This document shows positions 45,832 to 54,581 of a DNA stretch of 64,000 nt, one piece after another; position 1 is the first letter of the stretch; each line of letters opens with the position of its first letter. Origin of the DNA: Methylobacter sp. (GTDB lineage: Bacteria; Pseudomonadota; Gammaproteobacteria; Methylococcales; Methylomonadaceae); NCBI RefSeq assembly GCF_030680395.1, contig NZ_JAUXVR010000029.1:89203-153202 (forward strand), written 5' to 3'. The notes under the pieces were generated by a model, which saw only the letters and a program-made list of their open reading frames with translations, searched no databases and was not told where the DNA came from. The position numbers and the translations under genes were made by a program.

Positions 45832-46361
45832 GATCAGCACCTGCGAATAGGTCCAGCTGGTCGATTTGTTGGCTGATCAGTTTAATATCGGGCATCGGGT
45901 GACCGGCTATGTTGCACAGGTTACGCAAGGGCTTAACCAGCAGTTGATGGGTAAAGGCGTTTTTGGTGTCGGTGAGCTGATCGGTTAACTGGGAAACCTG
46001 CTTAACCACGGCGATGTAGTCTTTGGCGGGTAGGGCGCCGTAAAAACCGTGCTTGCGGATCGCCGGCAGCACTTCTTCATAAACCCAGTCTGCGAACTGT
46101 TCGCTTTGGGTTTGTTAGAGCGAAAGATCAGCCGATAAAGACCGGCTTCGTTGATGAAATTGGTGTCCTTTTCTCCGAAGCTGGTGTTAAGTTTTAACAT
46201 GAGCTTGCACTTTTCCGGCATGTTTTCGAGGGTTGGACCGCCCCAGGTAATGTCTAAAGCTTCGCAGACATCTTTGGCGCAAAACCCACGTCGTTATGCT
46301 CATCGATAGCGGTGCGAACGTCGAGGTCGGTAAATTGAAAGGGGTTGGCGAGGGTTTTTAA
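45824..46361 (-). pseudogene. BRO-N domain antirepressor-like pseudogene with two frameshifts
   Basis: Three minus-strand frames joined in order give a BRO-family protein: NPFQFTDLDVRTAIDEHND, then CAKDVCEALDITWGGPTLEN and EAGLYRLIFRSNKPKA, then QFADWVYEEVLPAIRKHGFY and a C-terminal region to FAGADHE. The breaks lie near 46277-46287 and 46099-46107 and each needs a single-base change. No start codon is visible before LKTLANPF; a GC-rich palindrome lies 15 bp further upstream. Intact relatives are phage and element regulators; this one looks inactive unless the shifts are sequencing errors. Confidence 0.8.
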
Positions 46362-46375
46362 TTTTCTCCCAAGCT

Positions 46376-46398
46376 GGACGGGGTATGTTACCCCGTCC
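46376..46398. repeat. GGACGGGGTA palindrome
   Basis: Arms GGACGGGGTA and TACCCCGTCC with a 3-nt TGT loop. It lies at the 5' edge of the BRO pseudogene, which lacks a start codon. A related unit is at 46442-46480. Confidence 0.8.
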
Positions 46399-46441
46399 AC
46401 ATGTTTATTGTGTATATGTCCGGCATCAAACGTTTGAGACG

Positions 46442-46480
46442 GGGTAGCAAAACCCCGTCCCGCGTGGGGGTTTTGCTACC
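46442..46480. repeat. GGGTAGCAAAACCCC hairpin
   Basis: Arms GGGTAGCAAAACCCC and GGGGTTTTGCTACCC around a CGTCCCGCGTG loop. The GACGGGGTA core is shared with the palindrome at 46376-46398, so both probably belong to one dispersed repeat family. Confidence 0.75.
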
Positions 46481-46646
46481 CACGTCGAAGCCATGTTGCC
46501 CCCCGAGTAGTTTGCAGGTCATAGATGATGGCCTTTATAAAGAAGTTCAAGCGCTAGCATAAAAAATAAGTCGCCTTTTTATGACTCTTCTTAAATTTTA
46601 ATGCCCACTGCAGCGCAAAATGCGGCTGCAGCAGACATTTTGGTAC

Positions 46647-46831
46647 TTAGATGACCGTTACATTTTCAGCTTGTGGGCCTTTTTGGCCTTCATCCAGCGA
46701 TTTGTAGCCGCCTGAGTTTTGGATTTGTTGAAAGTGTACGAAAACATCGGGGCCTGATTGCTGCTCGATAAAGCCAAAGCCTTTATCAGAATTAAACCAT
46801 TTAACGATACCAGTAGTAAAATTGTAGACAT
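46647..46831 (-). pseudogene. cold-shock protein pseudogene (CspA family)
   Basis: The minus strand reads [20 protein letters not shown], then [13 protein letters not shown] and [17 protein letters not shown], a clear cold-shock domain. Two lesions: the ATG at 46831 (MSTI...) is out of frame with the rest, fixed by one extra T in a T-run near 46818; and EGQK joins directly to GPQA, where normal family members have about ten more residues (VxFxVxxGQK), consistent with deletion between two GQK repeats. A stem (CTGCAGC/GCTGCAG, 46610-46635) follows the stop. Confidence 0.75.
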
Positions 46832-47132
46832 AATGAGTCCTATAAATATTAAGTAATAAAGCCTTTAAAAGGCGGGTCTAGCTGGTAAATTTGGAAGTTA
46901 CAAAATGAAAAACAGGACAAAGAACTACAGAAGGTACATCGAAATGGTAAGCAGAGGGTAAATCTTATTTTTAAGCTGGGTGTATGTAGTACGAACTTCT
47001 CATGCCAGTGCTGTCAATGTATATTTTGGATGTGTAACACTTAATTATCTATACGATGCTGGTAATTTGATTATCCGCTTCCGTGACCGCGCGCAGTATA
47101 ATTAGAGATGCATTCATTATCAAAATACAGTC
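46832..47132. other. region upstream of the csp pseudogene
   Basis: 301 bp carrying the long 5' region expected for a cold-shock gene and the promoter of the DUF2956 gene. No gene is supported; a small stem GCCTTTAAAAGGC lies at 46861-46873. Confidence 0.5.
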
Positions 47133-47465
47133 ATGACTAAAAATAGTTATCAAAAGCCATCGCAGCAAACTCAAGAGGAAGCGTTGAAAATAGCCAGAGG
47201 AACTCAACGCCCCGCTCAAACCAAAGAACAAACCAAACTCATTGCTCAAGGCATTCAAAAAGGAATTGATCTATACAAAAGACAGCAAAAAGAAAAAGCC
47301 AGAGACTTGAACAGAAAACTCAAGAAAATATCAAGTCAAAAGGAGCAGTCGACTGAGTCGGATGATCATGAGATACAAGAGCCAATAGTTTATCGACAGC
47401 ATTGGCTTCCTTGGCTGCTACTGTTTCTGACATGGCTGGGTGTGGGCATTTACTTTCTCGTTTGA
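47133..47465 (+). CDS. DUF2956-family protein
   Basis: 110 residues. A charged, helical N-terminal half (EEALKIARGTQRPAQTKEQT, then IAQGIQKGIDLYKRQQKEKA) is followed by one C-terminal membrane segment (WLPWLLLFLTWLGVGIYFLV). The pattern and the QHWLPW motif match DUF2956, of unknown function. Topology suggests a cytoplasmic domain tethered to the inner membrane. Confidence 0.85.
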   Translation: MTKNSYQKPSQQTQEEALKIARGTQRPAQTKEQTKLIAQGIQKGIDLYKRQQKEKARDLNRKLKKISSQKEQSTESDDHEIQEPIVYRQHWLPWLLLFLTWLGVGIYFLV

Positions 47466-47739
47466 ATTCAAGGAGTATAAGTTATTGCGATTTGCAAAAG
47501 ACAGTAACTCTCATTTCGGATAGGTTCAGCCTTAAATTTGTGCAGCCTCAGCGAGTTTCAGTCGACCACGACAGTTTTAAATCGGCCAAAAAAGCAGTCA
47601 TTGAACTCCGATAAAGTTATATGCATTTAGTTAAGAAAGCATCCACCGAATTTTGCTAGAATTCAGGATAAGCTTTACGCGAGCAGATCTCCACAGATCA
47701 AGTGGATGCTGGTCATATATTTTTCGAGGAAATTCACTC

Positions 47740-48921
47740 ATGTTCGAGACTAATCCGACAGTTCTGACTACACTTACACTAGTCGGTTTGATGGCCCTGA
47801 CGGTGATTGCCAGCTGCAGCAGCATAGCTCCACTGCCGCCACAAACGCTCGACGGTCACAAACCCCTGGTGATCGCTCATCGCGGTGCTTCGGGCTACTT
47901 GCCAGAAAATACCCTTGAGGCATATCAGAGAGCAATCGATCTTGGTGCCGATGCAATCGAACTTGACCTGATCTCTACCAAGGACGGCGCACTGATCGCC
48001 AGCCATTACCCCAATCTGGCCATAAACACTGATGTTGCCAATCGACCCGAATTCGCAAGCCGTAAGCGCGAGAACTTGCCGATAGACGGTGAAAAACAGA
48101 GTGGCTGGTTGGCTCATGATTTTACGCTTGCCGAAATAAAGACCCTAGGCGTCGTCGCTACCGACCCCGAGCGTCCACAACAGTACAACGGCAAGTTCAA
48201 GATTGTGGCCCTGCAAGAGGTTATCGACCTGGTCAAAGCCGAAAGCAATAGGCTTGGGCGCTCTATTGCCGTTTACCCGGAGACGAAGAACCCCACTTAT
48301 CATCGCGACCTAGGTCTGCCGCTTGAGGACAAGCTCATCAGCGCTATTCATTCTGCGGGTTGGAACAGTAAAACCGCTCCCATCTTCGTGCAAAGTTTTG
48401 AGCCTAGCAGCCTGAAAGAGATGCGAGCCAAGGGTCTAAAAGTGCGCATGGTGCAACTCATTGATGCCGGTGGCTACGACCTCAAGACAGGCGGCATCAC
48501 CTATGCACCTCCTTTTCACCGCCCCTACGATTGGGAAAAATCCGGCGACCAACGGCTCTTTAGAGACATGGTGACACCCGCCGGGCTTGCCGAAATCAAG
48601 ACCTATGCCGATGGGATCGGTCCATGGAAACCTTATATCGTTCCAGTGAAAGGTCAACTGGATGCTGTCGGCAACCTGAAAGATATCAACGGTGACGGGA
48701 AAATCGATTTGAGAGACGCCAGCACCCAGGACCCCACTCCACTCATCAATGATGCACATAAGCTGGGACTGTTCGTCCATGCTTTCACTTTTCGGAATGA
48801 GAACCGAAATCTTGCACACAGCTACTTGGGAGAGCCTCATGCCGAATATCTACAGTTCTTCCGGCTGGGGGTGGATGGTGTATTCAGCGAATTCCCCGAC
48901 ACTGCAATTACTGCCCGCTGA
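47740..48921 (+). CDS. glycerophosphodiester phosphodiesterase, lipoprotein
   Basis: 393 residues with an N-terminal lipobox (ALTVIASC). GDPD motifs: LVIAHRGASGYLPENTLEAY, AIELDLISTKDG and ASHYPNLAI; the acid pair ELD and His residues are the metal-site ligands. It cleaves glycerophosphodiesters to glycerol-3-phosphate plus an alcohol in the envelope. An EF-hand-like loop (DINGDGKIDLRD, residues 315-326) is inserted before the last motifs. The ATG at 47740 has GAGGA upstream. Confidence 0.93.
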   Translation: MFETNPTVLTTLTLVGLMALTVIASCSSIAPLPPQTLDGHKPLVIAHRGASGYLPENTLEAYQRAIDLGADAIELDLISTKDGALIASHYPNLAINTDVANRPEFASRKRENLPIDGEKQSGWLAHDFTLAEIKTLGVVATDPERPQQYNGKFKIVALQEVIDLVKAESNRLGRSIAVYPETKNPTYHRDLGLPLEDKLISAIHSAGWNSKTAPIFVQSFEPSSLKEMRAKGLKVRMVQLIDAGGYDLKTGGITYAPPFHRPYDWEKSGDQRLFRDMVTPAGLAEIKTYADGIGPWKPYIVPVKGQLDAVGNLKDINGDGKIDLRDASTQDPTPLINDAHKLGLFVHAFTFRNENRNLAHSYLGEPHAEYLQFFRLGVDGVFSEFPDTAITAR

Positions 48922-49277
48922 TCACAACATATAAACCCCGTTAAGCATTTTTTGTCCGGCGTCAACATGAGTTTTAAGCTATTGAAAATTATTAATTAAT
49001 TGACATAACCCCGGCTCATGATAAATGAATTTCACATTCGCTAAACACAAAAAATCAAGCCTGATCACCATCATTAATCATGTTGCTGATGGTAGGTTGA
49101 TTGACTTGATTATCTGCTATAGATCGGGTAGGAACGGGCGATTCACGATCAAAACAGATTAATAGCTTCCAATATTTTAATGAAGAAGCTGGCTGGAAAT
49201 GCTAAAGTAATTTTTGATTTACACTTGAAGTTGGCGGAGACAGGTGGGGCATAACGGCTTTATAAGGAACAGATTGG
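48922..49277. other. intergenic region between GDPD and GGDEF genes
   Basis: 356 bp with no supported gene. A weak stem (CACCATCA/TGATGGT, 49067-49093) could terminate the GDPD gene. AAGGAA precedes the GTG start of the cyclase. Confidence 0.5.
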
Positions 49278-51014
49278 GTGAGTGATTTGAGCGTAGCACG
49301 CGCGCTGACTTGGCGCTATATGATCGCGTTATCATTAATTGCATTACTTTCAACGGCGGCGTGGCTGAGTTTGCATCTGGTAATATCGGAGCAAAATAGC
49401 ACGGCGGCTGTAGTCAACGTGAGCGGACGGCAACGCATGCTCAGTCAGCGTACTGCATTGTTCTCGAATCTTTTGGCAAACACCCCCAAGGCTGAGCGAT
49501 CAGTGATTCGCAGCAAGCTAACAGATGCAATCGAACTTATGGAACGCTCGCATCATGGTTTGACTCGCGGCGACATCGGGATGGGGTTACCTAGAATCAT
49601 GTCGCCCACTGTCCATGCGATGTATTTTGATGGACCAAATGCGTTGGATCTACAAGTAGAAACCTACATCAAGACTGTTCATGAGTTACTACGACTGAAT
49701 GATGATGCGTTAACTACCACTAGTCCCTTATTGCAATACATCACCAAAAACGCACCGAATAGATTAGTTACCGCTCTTGATCAGATGGTGCTCCAGTACC
49801 AACTGGAAGGGGAGGCATCGGTAAAGCGCTTGCAAAAAGAAGAAACCATATTATGGGGAGTTACGCTGTTTTTGCTGGCTTTGGAAGCAGTGCTGATTTT
49901 TCATCCTTTCGTCAAGCATATTAAAGCCACCATCGGTAAGTTACAACATGCCACTAAGGAGTTGCAGTTGCATCAAGATCAACTTGAAGCGACGGTCAAG
50001 CAGCGCACTGCAGAGTTGGAATACAGGAGCAATGCGCTGACGGAGAGCGAGGAAAAGTTCCGCCTGATCAGTACCGCTGCCAAAGATGCAATTGTGATAA
50101 TCGGTACAGAGGAGCAGGTGATTTATTGGAATCCTGCTGCTGAAAAAATATTCGGCTACGAAGCGAACGAAGCCATAGGCAAAAACCTGCACACTTTACT
50201 CATTCCTGTGCGCTATCACGGTTCTGCACACGACGGTTTTGAGCGATTCCAACGTTATGGAGTAGGTAATGTTATCGGCAAGACATTCGAGATTACTGCA
50301 CGGCACAAGAGTGATGAAGAGTTCCCTGTCGAGCTATCCATTTCAGCATTCAAGCTCAAGAACAGCTGGCATGCGCTGGGTATCATTCGCGACATTACTG
50401 AGCGCAAACAGATGGAAGACCAAGTGCGTCAACTGGCGTTCTATGACACGCTCACGAACTTACCTAACCGCCGCTTGCTCAATGATCGATTGAATCAGGC
50501 TATGGTTAGCAGTAAGCGCAATGGTAATTATGCAGCGTTAATGATGCTTGATCTTGACAACTTCAAACCGCTCAATGATGTTCACGGACATCCGGCGGGG
50601 GACTTGCTGTTAGTCGAGGTAGCTAATCGGTTAAAGGCTTGCGTACGTGAAGTGGATACTGTCGCACGTTTCGGTGGCGATGAGTTTGTAGTGTTGCTGA
50701 GTGAACTGAGTACCGATGAATCACAATCAACTTCTCAGGCAAGCATGGTCGCTGAAAAGATCCGTAACGTCTTGTCTGCACACTATCGATTGATCATCAA
50801 CAAAACCATCAAAGATACCGATATCACCGTTGAGCATAAATGTTCCGCAAGTATCGGGGTAGTCGTATTCATCAACCATGAAATCAGTCAAGACGACATT
50901 CTCAAGCGGGCTGATGACGCGATGTACCAAGCAAAAGACGCGGGACGTAATTTGGTTAGGCTCTATGATTTGAAAGATTTGAAAGATTTGAGTAACAGCA
51001 ATGGGTTGATATAG
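49278..51014 (+). CDS. diguanylate cyclase: PilJ-type sensor, PAS, GGDEF
   Basis: 578 residues. An N-terminal membrane helix (YMIALSLIALLSTAAWLSLH), a periplasmic PilJ/NarX-type sensor (VNVSGRQRMLSQRTAL), a second helix (ILWGVTLFLLALEAVLIFHP), a coiled linker, a PAS domain (WNPAAEKIFGYEANEAIGKN), and a GGDEF domain with intact GGDEF at 466-470. The inhibitory I-site RxxD (REVD) precedes it by five residues, so c-di-GMP feedback is expected. It makes c-di-GMP; PilZ proteins at 32628 and 52980 are possible receivers. GTG start. Confidence 0.95.
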   Translation: MSDLSVARALTWRYMIALSLIALLSTAAWLSLHLVISEQNSTAAVVNVSGRQRMLSQRTALFSNLLANTPKAERSVIRSKLTDAIELMERSHHGLTRGDIGMGLPRIMSPTVHAMYFDGPNALDLQVETYIKTVHELLRLNDDALTTTSPLLQYITKNAPNRLVTALDQMVLQYQLEGEASVKRLQKEETILWGVTLFLLALEAVLIFHPFVKHIKATIGKLQHATKELQLHQDQLEATVKQRTAELEYRSNALTESEEKFRLISTAAKDAIVIIGTEEQVIYWNPAAEKIFGYEANEAIGKNLHTLLIPVRYHGSAHDGFERFQRYGVGNVIGKTFEITARHKSDEEFPVELSISAFKLKNSWHALGIIRDITERKQMEDQVRQLAFYDTLTNLPNRRLLNDRLNQAMVSSKRNGNYAALMMLDLDNFKPLNDVHGHPAGDLLLVEVANRLKACVREVDTVARFGGDEFVVLLSELSTDESQSTSQASMVAEKIRNVLSAHYRLIINKTIKDTDITVEHKCSASIGVVVFINHEISQDDILKRADDAMYQAKDAGRNLVRLYDLKDLKDLSNSNGLI

Positions 51015-51166
51015 GTCTATCAATGTTGCGCTTTACGCTGTCAATCAGCGTCGAATAGTTACCAGTTCACAGCATTAAAACTGAACAGCAAAAATTCAAT
51101 TATTAGTATTTTTATCATCGATTAAGATATGATTTTCATTTAAGAAAAATAAATGGAGAGTAGCAC

Positions 51167-51496
51167 ATGAAAAAGTTACGTATTTATATATTGGCAGCTT
51201 TTACGGTTTTAGCACTATTTTCATTTCCCAATGCTTATGCGCATACAGCGGCGCAGAAATTAGGCAGAGGTTTGGCCGGAATGACCTGCGGTTTTCTTGA
51301 AATACCGGGTAATATCGTTAAGGAGACCAAGGCTCGAGGGGCGATTGGTTTTCCTATCGGTCTTGCTACCGGCTTGGGCATGACTGTAACCCGTGAACTG
51401 GTTGGGGTTTACGAATTTCTTTCCGCGCCTTTTCCTGTTCCGGCACACTTTCAGCCCATTTTAACTCCCGAGTACCCGTGGGGTTATTTTGAATAA
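51167..51496 (+). CDS. TIGR04073-family exosortase-associated protein
   Basis: 109 residues with a signal peptide (ILAAFTVLALFSFPNAYA). The mature part (KLGRGLAGMTCGFLEIPGNI, then GFPIGLATGLGMTVTRELVG) matches the TIGR04073 family that tends to occur in genomes with exosortase/PEP-CTERM systems. No exosortase is in this window. GGAGAG precedes the ATG. Confidence 0.85.
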   Translation: MKKLRIYILAAFTVLALFSFPNAYAHTAAQKLGRGLAGMTCGFLEIPGNIVKETKARGAIGFPIGLATGLGMTVTRELVGVYEFLSAPFPVPAHFQPILTPEYPWGYFE

Positions 51497-51960
51497 ACCC
51501 CTTTAGGAAAACCAAAATGTAACAAGTCAGAGGGTTTAGACTCGATTGATTGCAGTTGATGTGCGTTGGTTCATGCCCATATCAATTGAGTCTGATCCTG
51601 AGGTATCCCCACAAATTTCCCAAACTCGTCGTTCCGGCAGGGATGCCGGAATCCAGTGCCATGGATGGTAACTTTGGTGACTTTCCGGGTGCTTAATAAA
51701 AGCGAGTGGTATTTTAAAGTTTCACATCCTTGTGACTGGATACTGGCATCCCTGCCAGCATGACGACTGTTCGGCTATGTTGTATATATTGAATGCGCAA
51801 AATATCAAAAACCTGTTGTTTTATAAGATTATTTTATGGGGATACCTCAGGGTCTGATCTTAAATAATTTCGATTTAAACGAGGTAAAATTCAGAAAATT
51901 GACTTATGAGCGTGAATTTTCTACTGTTTGCCAAATGGCTGTCATCGACAGGCGGACAAT
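51497..51960. other. intergenic region filled by a MITE-like element
   Basis: 464 bp, nearly all occupied by a nested inverted-repeat element (51592-51857, listed separately). The final 60 bp carry the ribosome-binding site of the Mut7-C gene. Confidence 0.7.
51592..51857. repeat. MITE-like nested inverted-repeat element
   Basis: Outer arms CTGATCCTGAGGTATCCCCA (51592-51611) and its near complement TGGGGATACCTCAGGG...TCTGATC (51837-51857) enclose inner arms CGTTCCGGCAGGGATGCCGG (about 51629-51649) and CTGGCATCCCTGCCAGCATG (about 51743-51762). There is no coding capacity. The inner motif is a widespread 'TTCCGGCAGGGAT' repeat, seen again in part at 45393-45405. Confidence 0.75.
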
Positions 51961-52740
51961 ATGAAACCACAACACACAGCTGAATTTCGTTTCTACGAGG
52001 AACTGAACGATTTTCTTCCACCGGAGCAACGCAAGCGCACGATACGCTATCGTTTCAGCGGCCATCCGGGAATCAAGGACCCCATTGAAGTTTTCGGTGT
52101 GCCTCACACCGAGGTGGACCTGATTGTTGTCAATGGTCAGTCGGTGGGCTTCGACTATCAACTGCAAGCTGGCGATCGTGTCGCGGTCTACCCTGTTTTC
52201 GAAGCGTTGGATATCTCATCTTTGGTCAGGTTACGCGAAAAACCCTTGCGCAATCCCCGCTTCATCCTGGACGTGAATCTGGGCAAACTCGCCAAACGCA
52301 TGCGTTTGTTGGGTTTCGACAGTCTCTATCGCAACGACTATAGGGATGCCGATATAGTTAATATCTCAGTCAACGAGCGGCGTATCGTGCTGACCCGGGA
52401 TCGTCGTCTTTTGTATATCAAACAAATCAACCACGGCTACTGGGTGCGTGCGACCGACGTAGAAGCCCAAGTCGATGAAGTCCTGCGCCGCTTCGACCTG
52501 TACGGCTTGATTCATCCTTTCGTCCGATGCTTGATGTGCAACGGTGTGTTAGCACCGGTCGCCAAAGCGGATATTTGGGATCGTCTCGAACCCAAGACGA
52601 GGCTCTACTATGAGGATTTTTACCAGTGCGTCGATTGCCGGCGGATCTATTGGCAAGGCTCGCACATGGAGAACATGCTGCAACGCTTGGCCGACTTGGA
52701 TTATCCTGGCGTTAAACGATTAAGCCAAAAAATAAAATAA
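51961..52740 (+). CDS. Mut7-C RNase-like protein with ThiS-like N-terminus
   Basis: 259 residues. The N-terminal ubiquitin/ThiS-like part (about 1-85; FRFYEELNDFLPPEQRKRTI) is followed by a PIN-like Mut7-C domain (NPRFILDVNLGKLAKRMRLL; IVLTRDRRLL) and a CxxC...CxxC zinc region (CLMCNGV; CVDCRR). The domain is annotated as a predicted RNase in families; activity here is inferred. The ATG at 51961 has GGCGGA upstream. Confidence 0.88.
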   Translation: MKPQHTAEFRFYEELNDFLPPEQRKRTIRYRFSGHPGIKDPIEVFGVPHTEVDLIVVNGQSVGFDYQLQAGDRVAVYPVFEALDISSLVRLREKPLRNPRFILDVNLGKLAKRMRLLGFDSLYRNDYRDADIVNISVNERRIVLTRDRRLLYIKQINHGYWVRATDVEAQVDEVLRRFDLYGLIHPFVRCLMCNGVLAPVAKADIWDRLEPKTRLYYEDFYQCVDCRRIYWQGSHMENMLQRLADLDYPGVKRLSQKIK

Positions 52741-52979
52741 TCAAACTGTTTAACGTATAATTTGACAAACTGCGGGGAGGGGGACCGTGCATATAAAACC
52801 TCTTAAAAACGTCAAATGTCAGTCACAACCGCGCAAGTTTTTTCCGGATCAATTTTGTAAGATGAAAAAGGATTTGTCTCGGATAGACGGATCGGCCTTG
52901 GATTGAATAAAAAACGTTATTGGGGCTAAATCATGGCAATAAAAAATTTAGAGGTTGCAGATTAGTGGATGAGATCAAA

Positions 52980-53576
52980 ATGACGAAAGCTGAAGATCGA
53001 AGAGGTTTTTTTCGAATTGATGATGAAGTTAATCTGTTTTACAAAAAAATAGATGAAAAACGGGTGAACGAACCGCCGCACCATGTTTCCGACAGTATTT
53101 TGAATAGCTGTTCATTGTCTACCGCACTTGAAATGGTATCGCAGGAATCGATGCTGTTATTGCACAGGCTGGATAAAAACCTGCCGGACGTAGCGGATTA
53201 CTTAAGGTTAATTGACAGAAAAATCGATCTTCTTGCCCAGGCTATTACGATGCAGGGCTTTCAATTTAAGGAAAACGATACCCGTAACGTTAACATGAGT
53301 GCAACCGGCATCGCTTTTAATTGTGAGGAAGCGCTTAAAGAAAGCGATTATCTGGAAATCAAAATACTGCTGATATCATGTATGACGGTCATCGTGACTT
53401 ACGGCAGGGTTGTTTATTGTAAAAATAGCCAATCAGACGATAATCAGTATCCTTATTTTGTCGGTGTTAATTTTATTAATATGAAAGATGAGGATCGGGA
53501 AATGTTGATTAAGTATGTAGTAAAGGAGCAATTGCAACAGATCAGGGATAAAAAACAGGTTGGCGATAAAGCTTGA
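52980..53576 (+). CDS. PilZ-domain protein
   Basis: 198 residues. A basic patch RRGFFRIDD near the start and NVNMSATGIAFN later supply the RxxxR and DxSxxG-like motifs of a c-di-GMP-binding PilZ domain, with the usual Asp replaced by Asn. The central helical part (LSTALEMVSQESMLLLHRLD) is unusual for PilZ proteins. The start is uncertain: the ATG at 52980 is used; a GTG at 52963 and a TTG at 52920 are in the vicinity. It precedes birA by 6 nt. Confidence 0.8.
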   Translation: MTKAEDRRGFFRIDDEVNLFYKKIDEKRVNEPPHHVSDSILNSCSLSTALEMVSQESMLLLHRLDKNLPDVADYLRLIDRKIDLLAQAITMQGFQFKENDTRNVNMSATGIAFNCEEALKESDYLEIKILLISCMTVIVTYGRVVYCKNSQSDDNQYPYFVGVNFINMKDEDREMLIKYVVKEQLQQIRDKKQVGDKA

Positions 53577-53582
53577 GCCGTT

Positions 53583-54581
53583 GTGAACATTTCAGATAAG
53601 CAAAAAAAAATCCTTACTCTCTTGGCGGACGGAGCGTTTCATTCCGGCACTGAATTGGCCGATGCGCTGGGCATCAGTCGTTCAGCGGTCTGGAAACAGC
53701 TGAATGGCTTGGTCGAATTAGGCTTGCAACACTCGGCAGTCAGCGGTAAAGGCTACCGGCTGGATCACTCGCTGGAGTTGTTGGAAGCGCCAAAAATCAA
53801 TGCCGTTGTTAACGACCGGGTCGGCGCATTAATTTCATCGTTTGAAATTCATGATCAAATCGATTCCACCAACCGCTATTTAGTGGAACGCTCACAAAAT
53901 AATGCGCTTTCAGGCTCTGTGTGTTTTGCGGAGTATCAAACAGCCGGAAAAGGCAGGCGAGGGCGGCAATGGGTTTCGCCTTACGGGAGCAATATTTATT
54001 TGTCGATACTCTGGCGCTTTCAGCAGGGACCTGCCGCCATTTCAGGCTTAAGTCTGGCTATCGGTGTGGCCGTGATCAGGGCTTTAAAACAGCATCAAAT
54101 CCATGATATTGGCCTCAAGTGGCCTAATGACATTTATAGTCAGGGTAAAAAACTGGGCGGTATTCTGGTTGAAGTCTCTGGCGAGACTGACGGCCCGTGC
54201 AGCGCCGTTATTGGTTTGGGCTTGAATTTATTCTTGCCGGAAACCCAAGCCGAAAGCATCACTCAAGCCTGGACCGATTTAAGAAAAATTACCGGGCAAA
54301 ACCAACTGTTCAGGAATAAATTGGCAGGCACTCTGTTAAATCATCTGCTGCCGGTTATTGCCGAGTATGAAGGTGTCGGCATTAAAGTCTATCTCGACGA
54401 ATGGCGCTCCTACGATTGTCTGACCGGAAAATCTGCGACCTTGTTTATCGGTCAGCAACAATTTGAAGGCATAGTGCGAGGCATCGACGATAACGGCATG
54501 TTATTGATTGAACGCCCGGATGGCCGTGTGCAGACCTTTGCCTCCGGCGAAGTCAGTTTTAATGGTTCGGCACTGCAATGA
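53583..54581 (+). CDS. birA: biotin protein ligase / biotin operon repressor BirA
   Basis: 332 residues. An N-terminal winged helix (GTELADALGISRSAVWKQLN) marks it as the repressor-type enzyme; the ligase domain has GKGRRGRQWVSPYGSNIY and the biotin-site KWPNDIYSQGKKLGGILVEV. It biotinylates acetyl-CoA carboxylase and represses biotin genes. GTG start; overlaps coaX by 4 nt. Confidence 0.97.
   Translation: MNISDKQKKILTLLADGAFHSGTELADALGISRSAVWKQLNGLVELGLQHSAVSGKGYRLDHSLELLEAPKINAVVNDRVGALISSFEIHDQIDSTNRYLVERSQNNALSGSVCFAEYQTAGKGRRGRQWVSPYGSNIYLSILWRFQQGPAAISGLSLAIGVAVIRALKQHQIHDIGLKWPNDIYSQGKKLGGILVEVSGETDGPCSAVIGLGLNLFLPETQAESITQAWTDLRKITGQNQLFRNKLAGTLLNHLLPVIAEYEGVGIKVYLDEWRSYDCLTGKSATLFIGQQQFEGIVRGIDDNGMLLIERPDGRVQTFASGEVSFNGSALQ

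Noticed and set aside
51167..51496. Evidence for a full exosortase system
   Set aside because: Only the TIGR04073 marker is here; no exosortase or PEP-CTERM protein appears in the window.
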